A stretch of 64,000 nucleotides of DNA from Saprospiraceae bacterium. GTDB lineage: Bacteria; Bacteroidota; Bacteroidia; Chitinophagales; Saprospiraceae. How positions within the stretch are numbered: position 1 is the stretch's first letter; each line of letters opens with the position of its first letter. This document shows, piece after piece, positions 17,801 through 25,602 of this stretch. The stretch lies in contig JADKBS010000012.1 in the NCBI GenBank assembly GCA_016714985.1, forward strand, positions 124,001-188,000. Direction: 5' to 3'. The position numbers and the translations under genes were made by a program. Below the pieces are notes generated by a model. It worked only from the letters and a program-made list of their open reading frames with translations, was not told the DNA's origin and did no database searches.

Positions 17801-20495
17801 GGTGCCCGGCACCGAGACTTTTCTTAGGTCAAGGGTAACAGAACCCGGCCTGTACATTCTCACATTGATCCACCCGATTACAGGTTGCTCAGATACTGAT
17901 ACGGTTTTAGTTGTAGCCAATGATGATTTGCCCATCGCAGATGCAGGAGCGGATAACACACTCGGTTGCAACACTTCATCGGTGCCAATCGGTGGGGCAA
18001 ATACCAGTTCAGGTGCCAATTTTATGTACGACTGGGTGCCCGTGGGTGGAGGCCAGCTTTGTGGCAACCCGCAAGCTGCTACCTTGTCCGCTTGTTCAGC
18101 AGGTACGTTCCAATTGACGGTGACCGATACGTTGAATGGTTGCACCGCAATGGACGAGGTAGTAATTGATGCTGACGTGTCGGTTCCCTTGGCCGATGCA
18201 GGTGAAGATGCAGCCCTAAACTGCACAGTGGACATGGTGACACTGGATGGCAGTGGCTCAACGCCAGGCCTTAGCTATACGTGGACTAATACGGCCACTG
18301 GTCTGGAGGTTGCACAGGGAACATTGAATCCACAGATTACCACTGCTGGTATTTACCAACTGGAAGTAATGAACCCCTCGAACAACTGCTCGGCCATTGA
18401 CCAAGTGGTAGTGGATGATGATTCGCAAGGACCAACCCCCACTGCTACGGCAAGCAACGATATAGATTGCATGGTAACCGAAGCCACGCTTGAGGGTGGC
18501 GGTGCAATCATTGGCAGCAATTTTTCTTATTCCTGGAGGAACGCAACAGGTGCCGAAATCGGTACCGCTATAGAAGTTACGGTAAGTGCACCAGGTACCT
18601 ATACGTTAGTTGTAACCGATGCAGCGACTACTTGCACTGGTACAGCATCTGTTACGGTTGACCCGCTCAATATTGCCCCTGTTGTAAATGCAGGAGCAGA
18701 TATGTCAATTACTTGTGACGAAGATGAGGTCGTATTGGAGGGTACTTACGATACCAGCAACCCTAATTTACAGCCCCAATGGGTTTCCCCCTCTCAACAA
18801 TGCATCCAAAATGCGAACACCGCTACCGCAACTGCGACCTGCCCCGGTACTTATGTTTTCCAAGTTTACAATAACTTGACTGGTTGCCTCGGTACGGATG
18901 AAGTAGTTGTAGCGGACGACATGGATGATCCTTCGGTTGATGCTGGTGATGCTTTGGTCTTGCCTTGCCTTGGCAGTAGTGTGGTACTTCAAGGCTCAAC
19001 GGATGCCACAGCATTTACGGCTGCTTGGGCAAGTTTTCCTGATGGCCTACCAATCACAGGTGGCACCACCTTGGAGCCAACGGTAACCCAGCCAGGCAGT
19101 TATACCCTGACCATTAAATCAACCGTGAATGGTTGCACGGCATTTGACAATGTAGTTGTGACAATTGACACTTCAAATCCCATCCAAGCCGTGGCAACTG
19201 CCAGCAACAACGGCGTAGTTGATTGTGACACACCTACCGTAACGCTGGATGGGAGCGGTTCTTCGCCCAGCGTGATGTATGAATGGACTGAACTGGACGG
19301 AACGCCAGTGGCTACTACCGCTACAACGGAGGTTGGTGAAGGTGTGTATATGCTGACTGTAACGGGTGCTGGAAATTGCAAAGATACCGCCAGCGTAACA
19401 GTGGTTGATAACGCAATTAATATTGTCGTCACTGCCGACACCCTTGGCCACATCTCTTGTGAAACACCAACAGCCGAGATTCAAGGTACGGTTTCCATCA
19501 ACAGCCCTGGACTAATTTTGTTATGGACGGATGCGAGCGGCCAGATCGTTGATAATGGGCTTAATGCCACTGTTTCTTCGCCGGGCGAATACACGCTAAC
19601 CGTTAGTGACAGCAATACGGGCTGTGTTGGTTCTGCATCGGTCGTGGTCCAACAGTACAACCCGAACCTGACGCCTGCTCAAGCAGAATTTGACTATGCC
19701 GATTGCACCACTACTGCCACACTTATGGGCAATTTGCCACCCAATACTACGGGCGTTTGGACGAGCCTTGACGGTGCAATTGTTGATAGCCCAACTGCTG
19801 CCACCACAGAAGTCCTCAACCTTGCTGGGCAGGAAAATGCCTTCGTTTGGTCACTGTCCATTGGCGATTGCCCAAACTATGATTCCGACACGGTTACAAT
19901 TGCTGTTAACCTAACTGTTCCAAATGCAGTGAGCGACAACGCAATTTTGACACCAACTGATGGTGGCGAAATAACGGTCAATGTGCTTGAAAACGATGAG
20001 TTTGACCCAGCCAACGGAACCTTCAACCTCTTGCCTTATGTCGGTTTTGGGGAAGTGCTGGCCGCTGATAATGGAGAAGTCACTTTCATCAAGGAAAAAT
20101 GCTTGGCTGGCCAATTGCAGGTCCAGTACGAAATCTGTGACTTGACTTGCCCCGATCTATGCGACGAGGCCACTTTGACCATTGAAGTACAAGCCGACCC
20201 AACTGAGGATTGTGACCCCAAAGATGCACCCAACGGCATCACGCCCAATGGCGATGGCGTGAACGATGCCCTGTTCTTCGATGTACTGCTGAGCGGCGAG
20301 AGTTTCCCCGACAACGAAATCATCATTTTCAATCGCTGGGGTGATCAAGTTTATCACGCCAAACCTTACAACAACGATTGGCAGGGAACCAATAAGAACG
20401 GTAAGGATTTGCCGCAGGCAACCTACTATTACATTCTCCGACTGAACATCGCCGATGGTGTAATTCTGCGTGGGGATGTGACGATATTGAAATAA
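14877..20495 (+). CDS. Giant surface protein: five cohesin-like domains, SprB-type and Ig/PKD-like repeats, T9SS type B sorting domain
   Basis: A secreted 1872-residue protein. The start at MKKIIFLLSFLSVLLSQQTYAQ gives the signal peptide. Five cohesin-like modules of about 145 residues follow (roughly 25-180, 180-335, 335-480, 480-620 and 620-765). Each has a GE.(F/I)C(I/L)D(L/F).V..F opening, an N..(V/I)(V/L)(E/Q)(F/Y) strand and a C-terminal F.V.G stretch. Then come a SprB-like repeat (GGSGQYAYQWSGP) and about ten Ig/PKD-like domains beginning DAG.D..L.C. A cadherin-like domain (NVLENDEFDPANGTF) precedes the type B sorting domain (ITPNGDGVNDALFF, IIIFNRWGDQVYHA, YYYILRL). Export by T9SS and anchoring via the upstream PorP/SprF are inferred. 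No dockerin-bearing partner is in the window. No frameshift is seen. Confidence 0.93.
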   Translation: MKKIIFLLSFLSVLLSQQTYAQPGYYFSPSELQVDPNESFCLDLRVDEFTDMIGVSFTIRFNPNVVQFESITSLNAGVPGLNGPNVFGTGTAGLGYITFVWTDGQPCQSAVGGTTLPDQDVLFSICFKAIGQYGEHTGIEFSNDPIDIISRRATALCFDIGELYLGNGFVSIGTRPLKIDISSASGNTGETVCIDFKVRDFKDLISAQYYIFYDANILEFQNLMKMNLGNTGDQYEVFHNSIYKMISTSWFNDDLNDGKSIPDGTQILQACFKIIGTCGQVAPIYIGPNPNSQPIEPIEVIDEITGQNTATAINIGLLSTPGEVAVNCVDPDGITINMADKNVCPGQTFTVDVKVEDFNQIAKLMFDLKWNKDVIEYVDPPVYPTQPGGNCLPWSSGFDDGDALTQGLIHMDWSSLGPGGCNKPDGYILFRLTFRVKGPSGSSTNISVVDPIFVDKFGGVMPENIGINTNNSFVQVCTLNSPTISAESVNANPGENICIDFPVQDFGDITNLEFTLAYETAILEFTELIGFNLPGLGLSNFNTTQANNLGVIGVNWSNPAGETVPDGISLFQACFNVIGDIDSCGLIAFGSNPFPIDVQTLSSNQTDVGLNGQSGQVCVTNPFVFNVSLPEEYSGQNSTICVDLTVENFNQLTNMEFSINWDVDILNLESVNPTGAIPNFTASNYDDTDAADGNLSIDWAAANQVLGFSVPNGTSILELCFRVRGQSGECSPISVSGYPKPTKITSATTGQTLLNMSSDEGRICVSGAMSLSSFTVTEVTCGGTPNGTIDIDIIGGSGQYAYQWSGPCANPTAADQTNLCVGNYVVTVTDVLNPTLKIIKPFNVVYSTDAIFANAGRDTTFSCGTFSMILNGTGSTLGPNISYLWENLGSGLVLPNPPGNSTSLTPEVIGGSRYRLTVIGPGCVDRDTVQIAAAQIPVAYIDSLPGKLSCLSDTIELDGSLSPVGFDPIWTGPAVVPGTETFLRSRVTEPGLYILTLIHPITGCSDTDTVLVVANDDLPIADAGADNTLGCNTSSVPIGGANTSSGANFMYDWVPVGGGQLCGNPQAATLSACSAGTFQLTVTDTLNGCTAMDEVVIDADVSVPLADAGEDAALNCTVDMVTLDGSGSTPGLSYTWTNTATGLEVAQGTLNPQITTAGIYQLEVMNPSNNCSAIDQVVVDDDSQGPTPTATASNDIDCMVTEATLEGGGAIIGSNFSYSWRNATGAEIGTAIEVTVSAPGTYTLVVTDAATTCTGTASVTVDPLNIAPVVNAGADMSITCDEDEVVLEGTYDTSNPNLQPQWVSPSQQCIQNANTATATATCPGTYVFQVYNNLTGCLGTDEVVVADDMDDPSVDAGDALVLPCLGSSVVLQGSTDATAFTAAWASFPDGLPITGGTTLEPTVTQPGSYTLTIKSTVNGCTAFDNVVVTIDTSNPIQAVATASNNGVVDCDTPTVTLDGSGSSPSVMYEWTELDGTPVATTATTEVGEGVYMLTVTGAGNCKDTASVTVVDNAINIVVTADTLGHISCETPTAEIQGTVSINSPGLILLWTDASGQIVDNGLNATVSSPGEYTLTVSDSNTGCVGSASVVVQQYNPNLTPAQAEFDYADCTTTATLMGNLPPNTTGVWTSLDGAIVDSPTAATTEVLNLAGQENAFVWSLSIGDCPNYDSDTVTIAVNLTVPNAVSDNAILTPTDGGEITVNVLENDEFDPANGTFNLLPYVGFGEVLAADNGEVTFIKEKCLAGQLQVQYEICDLTCPDLCDEATLTIEVQADPTEDCDPKDAPNGITPNGDGVNDALFFDVLLSGESFPDNEIIIFNRWGDQVYHAKPYNNDWQGTNKNGKDLPQATYYYILRLNIADGVILRGDVTILK

Positions 20496-20518
20496 TCGAA
20501 AGCGATTTACGTAAATGG

Positions 20519-20554
20519 AATAGCCCAAGTCATGTAGCATGACTTGGGCTATTT
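20519..20554 (+). terminator. Intrinsic terminator after the cohesin-repeat protein
   Basis: Arms AATAGCCCAAGTCATG and CATGACTTGGGCTATT form a 16-bp perfect stem around the loop TAG, followed by TCTATT. It lies 24 bp after the stop codon. Confidence 0.8.
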
Positions 20555-20614
20555 CTATTCAACAAGGCAAGGAATTAGATAGGGTAGTTTTTTGGTAGAA
20601 AGGTGCCATATTTC

Positions 20615-20650
20615 AAAAAAAAGCCGAACCTGGAGGGAATAGGTCCGGCT
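20615..20650 (-). terminator. Intrinsic terminator of the small leftward gene
   Basis: On the minus strand AGCCGGACCT and AGGTTCGGCT pair (one G-U) and are followed by eight T. It lies 33 bp beyond the stop of the gene at 20683-20970 and confirms that this gene is expressed leftward. Confidence 0.75.
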
Positions 20651-20682
20651 ACGGGAATTCAGCGTAAATAGTCGCTGCCTTT

Positions 20683-20970
20683 TCAGGCGAAATTTTCCTT
20701 GAGGTCAAAACCTTGAATCATTTGCTCACTGGAGTGAGTATTGGTTACGAGGTCGAGATTGAGGGTCATATTTTCAAAATGAAGCGCAATGGTCTTGCCA
20801 AAAATGCCATCACCAAGGCTAGTGCCGTTTCTTTCTGTGCTGCCCATAAAGGAACCAAGTTCTGTTTGGTAACGGCTCATGGCGTTCTGAACAGAGGCGA
20901 TGGAGTGCTGCGACCCGATTTGATTCATCAAGTCAACAGTTAGTGCGATTTTAATTTCACGGAGATTCAT
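20683..20970 (-). CDS. Small cytosolic protein of unknown function
   Basis: A 95-residue protein without signal peptide or membrane segment, beginning MNLREIKIALTVDLMNQIGS and ending with an acidic amphipathic tail. I do not recognise a family. It is a single gene between two terminators, reading opposite to both large neighbours, and its own terminator supports it being real. A second-half stretch TIALHFENMTLNLDLVTN suggests a beta-hairpin. Confidence 0.6.
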   Translation of the reverse strand: MNLREIKIALTVDLMNQIGSQHSIASVQNAMSRYQTELGSFMGSTERNGTSLGDGIFGKTIALHFENMTLNLDLVTNTHSSEQMIQGFDLKENFA

Positions 20971-21247
20971 GGTCGTTAGTTTTTAGAGAGATGACAAATG
21001 TTTCTTTCGTCCATAGACGAGAACAAAACCTGAAAGCGTTGGGAGGTGTTGTAGAAATGAGATTAATAAAATGTTAAGGTTGAGAATGGCCTGTTTGTTC
21101 AGTTCTATGGCAGAAAAACAATATGGATGAATTTTTGCAGTGTACAGTGAACAATTCATTCATTTGCCGACTTACTTGAAAATAACAGTGCAAATCCTTT
21201 CCTTTGCTAATCCTTTCTAAATCAATGCTTTACTAAACAAGATAAAG

Positions 21248-22783
21248 ATGTTCAAAAGTATTTTTCCAACTTCCATTTTCCTTGCCTTGGCACTGACTGC
21301 CAAAGCCCAGACCATTTACCTGAAAATGGACGAAAATTGCATGGACCGTTTGGAGTATAGCTCCGGTGACTCCGACAATCCCTATGTCTCCTACGCTTTT
21401 AAGCTTGGAGACAACCGTTTCGCGAGCTTCGACGTTGGGATGGAGGCAAAGCGGTGGGAAACCAACCTTCCTGGAAAGCTGACCCAGTGCAGTTCGTTGC
21501 GGGTTGACGAAGAGTTTGTCAAAAAAGTAAACAGTGGTTCGGTTAAGCTCTACGTAGTTCGTGAAACCGAAACCAATTACCATGTTTCATCCATTGAAAA
21601 AGCCAGTCTTTTGGATACCAAAGGCGGTTCAATGGAGTACAAAGGCGAAGGTGAAGGCTTTTCCATTTATCTCAATAACCTGCTTTCTGGTGTAAATCTG
21701 GCCTTACCCGGCTCCAATTCCGAATTTTACTTGGATGGAACCATTACTTACCAGTGCCTTCGGGGGTACATTATCCAGAAGAAAGAGAGAAGCGATAGCA
21801 AATCCTTCAAGGAATACGTGATCGTGCCTGAATTGGGCATCGTTGAGCGTTCCTCCGTTTCAAAGTCCGGGTTTGTGGACGATATTGTTCGGGACAACCA
21901 GTACCGCCTTTCCTTGGTGGATGGAGTGCAATTCAAGACCATCGTTTCGGAAATCTGCGATCGCACCCAGTCCAGTTATTACGACGGAGCTGTTACTACC
22001 ACTACCAGCAAACCATCCACTACTGGCAACCTTACTTCTAAAGCAGGACAACAGGTGCCTAAGTCTTATGACAACGCTGACCCATGCTCCCCATCCAGCG
22101 ACCCAAACCTCCATGTGGTTCAAAAAGGGGAAACACTTTATGCTATTTCAAGGAGATACGGTGTGCCCGTGGCCCAATTGCAAGGCTGGAACAACCTCGC
22201 CGATGGGAATGTGATTAGCCTTTGCCAGAAGCTTTGGGTGAAGCAGCCTGCCAAGGGTACAAGCACTGGCTCGACTACCACGACCCCAACCAGCACCAAC
22301 ACCGGCAAGTCGGGTGAGGTCATCAACGCCGATGCTGGTTATTGGACCAATACCACCCCAGAGCACCAAGTCCGTTCTGGCGAGACAGTGGCAAGCCTTG
22401 CCAAAATGTATGGCTATACCGAAGATCGCTTCCGCAAGATGAACGGCCTTTCTGCCACTGAAACCATACGACCCGGCCAGCGCCTGCGCACTAGCGACTG
22501 CAATTGCCCAACCCTGGAGACTTCCACCAAGGACACACCGCTGCCCTACGAAGAGCAGTCTGGCACCTTGACGACCAAGGACGGCACGGCTGCCCAGCCA
22601 GCCAAACCCATTGACAGCAAGGACGTTTACTACCGTCCCATCACGGTTCACCTCGTCAAGTCCTCCGATACTTGGTTCAGTATTGCGAAGCAGTACAACA
22701 CCACCATGGAACGCATCCTTGAATTGAACGGCATGACCAAGGACGACAAACTCGTCGCTGATCAGCGTATATATGTACAGTGA
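21248..22783 (+). CDS. Exported LysM protein with three LysM domains
   Basis: A 511-residue exported protein with signal peptide MFKSIFPTSIFLALALTAKAQ. It has a unique N-terminal beta-rich region (about 22-260), a Ser/Thr-rich linker and three LysM peptidoglycan-binding domains: 289-331 (HVVQKGETLYAISRRYG), 373-418 (HQVRSGETVASLAKMYG) and 468-511 (HLVKSSDTWFSIAKQYN). The last ends exactly at the C-terminus. The linkers are TTTTPTSTNTG-like low complexity. No catalytic domain is visible, so the protein probably tethers its N-terminal domain to the cell wall (inference). It is monocistronic, with a strong terminator 88 bp downstream. Confidence 0.9.
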   Translation: MFKSIFPTSIFLALALTAKAQTIYLKMDENCMDRLEYSSGDSDNPYVSYAFKLGDNRFASFDVGMEAKRWETNLPGKLTQCSSLRVDEEFVKKVNSGSVKLYVVRETETNYHVSSIEKASLLDTKGGSMEYKGEGEGFSIYLNNLLSGVNLALPGSNSEFYLDGTITYQCLRGYIIQKKERSDSKSFKEYVIVPELGIVERSSVSKSGFVDDIVRDNQYRLSLVDGVQFKTIVSEICDRTQSSYYDGAVTTTTSKPSTTGNLTSKAGQQVPKSYDNADPCSPSSDPNLHVVQKGETLYAISRRYGVPVAQLQGWNNLADGNVISLCQKLWVKQPAKGTSTGSTTTTPTSTNTGKSGEVINADAGYWTNTTPEHQVRSGETVASLAKMYGYTEDRFRKMNGLSATETIRPGQRLRTSDCNCPTLETSTKDTPLPYEEQSGTLTTKDGTAAQPAKPIDSKDVYYRPITVHLVKSSDTWFSIAKQYNTTMERILELNGMTKDDKLVADQRIYVQ

Positions 22784-22870
22784 TTAGCGCTTATATTTTG
22801 GGCAATAGCCGACCAAAGAACATGGTTTTTCGACTGCTTTACGAAGTAAATCCACCGAAAAACCACGAGT

Positions 22871-22913
22871 AGTAAAGGCGGCGGTATCGAAGATGCCGCC
22901 GCCTTTACTTTTT
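22871..22913 (+). terminator. Strong intrinsic terminator after the LysM gene
   Basis: Arms AGTAAAGGCGGCGGTAT and ATGCCGCCGCCTTTACT pair over 17 bp (one G-U) around CGAAG and are followed by TTTT. Confidence 0.85.
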
Positions 22914-23024
22914 AGAGCTGCGGCATCCCTGATTGCGTTAGGTTAAAAATGATGCTTCAACCTCGCTTCGTTTCAATTTTAGTTACTACATTGTTCGTTA
23001 TGGCAGGAAAGCGGAAAAATGAAG

Positions 23025-23057
23025 TTTCCCTAAAAACACCCCCTGCCTTCAGTTTAC
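23025..23057. repeat. Possible degenerate remnant of the 131-bp MITE
   Basis: TTTCCCTAAAAACACCCCCTG at 23025 differs by one base from the right hairpin arm of the MITE at 32478-32608, and a GTTTAC at 23052-23057 stands where the element ends in GTTAC. The left hairpin is absent. It abuts the methyltransferase gene. Confidence 0.35.
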
Positions 23058-23075
23058 AATTTCATACCGAAAACG

Positions 23076-23660
23076 ATGGCAGCACTTGACCAAAACTATT
23101 GGCAAAGCAGGTATTCAGAAGGTGACACCCCTTGGGACATAGGCCATATTTCACCCCCAATGAAAGCGTACATTGACAAGCTGGAGGACAGGGCCATCCG
23201 GATATTGATTCCAGGGGCAGGCAAGGCATTTGAAGCCATTTACCTCCATCAACAAGGCTTCAAAGAAATTTATGTGCTTGATTGGGCCATGAGTGCATTT
23301 GATCATTTGTTGGCAGAAGTGCCGGATTTCCCAAAAGACCACCTGCTTTGCGCAGACTTCTTTGAACTTCATGGACAGTTCGATTTGATTCTGGAGCAGA
23401 CTTTTTTTTGTTCCCTTGAACCAAGCCTTCGCAAGGCTTATGTTACAAAAATGGCAAGTTTATTGCCCGGCGGTGGAACCTTGGCAGGGCTGTTGTTTGC
23501 AAGCCATTTTGCAAAGGGCGGACCGCCTTTCGGGGGGACTGAAGCAGAATACATCACCTTGTTCAAGGACGGGTTTGAGATTTGTTGCATAAAAATAGCA
23601 AAAAATTCTATTCTGCCCAGAATGAATAATGAACTATTTTTCGAACTAATTAAGAAGTAA
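23076..23660 (+). CDS. TPMT-family SAM-dependent methyltransferase
   Basis: A 194-residue class I methyltransferase of the thiopurine S-methyltransferase/thiol methyltransferase family. The family N-terminal signature is present (YWQSRYSEGDTPWDIGHISPP). The SAM-binding motif I reads ILIPGAGKAFEAIYL in place of the usual GCG, followed by acidic motif IYVLDWAMSAF and the motif LILEQTFFCSLEP. Bacteroidota relatives are annotated as TPMT family; substrates are probably thiols, halides or chalcogens, and the native substrate cannot be told from sequence. The full length is typical. It stands alone, without a shared operon. Confidence 0.9.
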   Translation: MAALDQNYWQSRYSEGDTPWDIGHISPPMKAYIDKLEDRAIRILIPGAGKAFEAIYLHQQGFKEIYVLDWAMSAFDHLLAEVPDFPKDHLLCADFFELHGQFDLILEQTFFCSLEPSLRKAYVTKMASLLPGGGTLAGLLFASHFAKGGPPFGGTEAEYITLFKDGFEICCIKIAKNSILPRMNNELFFELIKK

Positions 23661-23725
23661 TTTTTGTCTTGACTTTATTTTTCTATCGAATATTCTGTTA
23701 GTGGAAAGATTTCATGCGTTGTTTT

Positions 23726-23755
23726 TTTGTGGTTTAGGATGTAGTTCTATCTTTG
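23726..23755 (+). promoter_or_regulatory. Bacteroidetes-type promoter of the M23 peptidase gene
   Basis: TTTG at 23726-23729 is followed after 18 bp by TATCTTTG at 23748-23755, close to TTTG-N19-TAnnTTTG. It implies a 5' leader of about 210 nt before the GTG start at 23975; that stretch holds no open frame or clear hairpin. Confidence 0.6.
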
Positions 23756-23974
23756 CCCCGGCTTAAGAATACTGATACAACCAAAACGGAAAGCTACCTA
23801 CCCACCGTATCCATAAAACAAAATTGACCCAGCCAAGGGACGGGTGGATGACATTTCAATTCCCTACTTACTGGAAGCTACGAAAAACAAAGTTTTTCAT
23901 GGTGAATGAAAAGCTAAGAAAGTTTTTTTGTCAAATAATCGTGGCATCCTATTTTTTAACTTAAAAATTGAACA

Positions 23975-25366
23975 GTGGATTACAAGAATTCTGGTAGTAA
24001 GTTGAAGCATGGTATTTTGGGTTTGCGAAATAAAAAGAAAAGCTTAGTAAAACTCGGAACTGCGATCGGCCTAGCTGCTGCCATATTTTACCCTTCAGTC
24101 AAGAACAGCGACAACAATTCGATAGGTGCTTCGCTTGTGCCAATGGATGTGTTGATGGAAGAGCAAATAGGGGCATTCCCAATCGTTGTTCCAACCCTGA
24201 AGTACGGTTTCACTTTGGATACTTTTCAGGTAGAAGAAGGAAAAGTACAAAAGAACCAGACCTTCGGCACCATGCTGGCAGAACAAGGGTTGGACATGCT
24301 TTCCATTGAAACCTTGGTACAGCATTCAAAAGGGGTTTTCAATTTGAACAGGCTGCGGCTTGGGCAAGATTTCCTGTTGCTCAAAGACCGGAAAACAGGC
24401 AAGCCCAAACACCTTGTTTTTGAACCCAGCGCACTTGAATACGTCGTTTTCAACTTGGACAACGAATTGACCGTGCAACGGGTTGAGCATGAGGTGGACG
24501 TAGAGTTAAGGTCTGTCACCGGCGAAATAAACAGCTCGCTATGGGCTGCCCTGACCGAAAACGAGGTTGACCCCGAGGCCGCCGCCAAAATGGAGGATGC
24601 CCTTGAGTGCTACGTTGATTTCAGCCACACACAAGAAGGCGACAAGTTCAAGTTGCTTTACGAAGAAAAATATGTGAACAACAAATCGGTTGGTGCTGGC
24701 CAAGTTTATGCTGCGCAATACCAGCGTGACGGAAAAGACCACTATGCCTTCTATTTTGACGATGGCCAAACAAAGGGCTTCTACGATTACGAAGGTGCTT
24801 CGGCAAAGAAGGGCTTCCTGAAGTCACCCCTGAAATTTACCCGCATTTCTTCCAATTTCAATTACAAACGTTTCCACCCCATCCTCAAGCAGGTTCGACC
24901 ACACCTTGGCACTGACTATGCGGCACCACATGGTACGCCCATCTATTCCATCGGCGATGGGGTAGTGGAGGAAGCTGCCTATGGCAAAGGGAACGGGAAC
25001 TATGTTAAAATCAAGCACGACAAGACCTATCAAACCCAGTACCTGCACATGTCTCGCTTTGCTAAAGGCATACGTAGGGGAACCAAGGTGGCACAAGGCC
25101 AAGTGATTGGTTATGTTGGTAGCACGGGTCTGGCCACAGGGCCTCATGTTTGCTTCCGTTTCTGGAAGAATGGCAAACAGGTCAATCACCTGAAAGAGCG
25201 GCTTCCAGTCTCCAGGAAGATGTCCAAGGAAAAATTGGACGAGTTCTTCCAACTTCGTGACAATTACTTGATGATGATGGAAAAGGAAGGGTTGATTGAC
25301 AACGGCAAATTCCATCAACTACGACAACAGGATACAATTTTAAGTGACGGCAGTGCCGCACCTTGA
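23975..25366 (+). CDS. M23 family metallopeptidase (LytM-like), membrane-anchored
   Basis: A 463-residue murein peptidase candidate. Start is GTG; no ATG precedes the membrane helix (about 24-42, LVKLGTAIGLAAAIFYP). An OapA/LysM-like region (about 85-140, FGTMLAEQGLDMLSIETLV) precedes the C-terminal M23 domain (about 295-410). Zinc ligands H310 and D314 (HLGTD) and catalytic H358 (YLHM) are present. The HxH motif reads HVC: H391 stays but the third ligand position is Cys393. Similar HVCF sequences occur in Bacteroidota M23 proteins as far as I recall, so this may be a lineage variant rather than loss. It could act in cell-wall turnover or as an activator. A GNRA-loop terminator follows. Confidence 0.9.
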   Translation: MDYKNSGSKLKHGILGLRNKKKSLVKLGTAIGLAAAIFYPSVKNSDNNSIGASLVPMDVLMEEQIGAFPIVVPTLKYGFTLDTFQVEEGKVQKNQTFGTMLAEQGLDMLSIETLVQHSKGVFNLNRLRLGQDFLLLKDRKTGKPKHLVFEPSALEYVVFNLDNELTVQRVEHEVDVELRSVTGEINSSLWAALTENEVDPEAAAKMEDALECYVDFSHTQEGDKFKLLYEEKYVNNKSVGAGQVYAAQYQRDGKDHYAFYFDDGQTKGFYDYEGASAKKGFLKSPLKFTRISSNFNYKRFHPILKQVRPHLGTDYAAPHGTPIYSIGDGVVEEAAYGKGNGNYVKIKHDKTYQTQYLHMSRFAKGIRRGTKVAQGQVIGYVGSTGLATGPHVCFRFWKNGKQVNHLKERLPVSRKMSKEKLDEFFQLRDNYLMMMEKEGLIDNGKFHQLRQQDTILSDGSAAP

Positions 25367-25410
25367 TAGCTATTTTACATCAGTCAGAACGAAAACGCAC
25401 TTCAAACAAA

Positions 25411-25445
25411 AGCGGCCTCGGGAAACCGTGGCCGCTGCTTTTTTT
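25411..25445 (+). terminator. Intrinsic terminator with GAAA loop after the M23 gene
   Basis: Arms AGCGGCCTCGG and CCGTGGCCGCT enclose a GAAA tetraloop (one T-T mismatch) and are followed by GC and seven T. Confidence 0.85.
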
Positions 25446-25540
25446 AGCAAAACAGGTGCTGTTTTGAATTTCGTGCAACTGCGAATTCGATAAAAAGGGT
25501 TTCCAATGATTTTGCTCTGCAAAACAAAAGAAACTCACAA

Positions 25541-25585
25541 AATAAAAACGGCGGTAACATGGAAGATGTCACCGCCGTTTTCTTT
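25541..25585 (-). terminator. Terminator of the M16 peptidase pair
   Basis: Arms AAAACGGCGGTAACAT and ATGTCACCGCCGTTTT pair around GGAAG with one mismatch; on the minus strand it runs into TTTTTATTTT. It lies just beyond the M16 stop at 25603 and can also work on the plus strand. Confidence 0.75.
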
Positions 25586-25602
25586 AGCGCTACGTAGGTC
25601 AG

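Noticed and set aside
14877..20495. Dockerin domain in the C-terminus (ITPNGDGVND)
   Set aside because: This segment belongs to the type B gliding-motility-associated sorting domain; no duplicated calcium-binding dockerin motif is seen.
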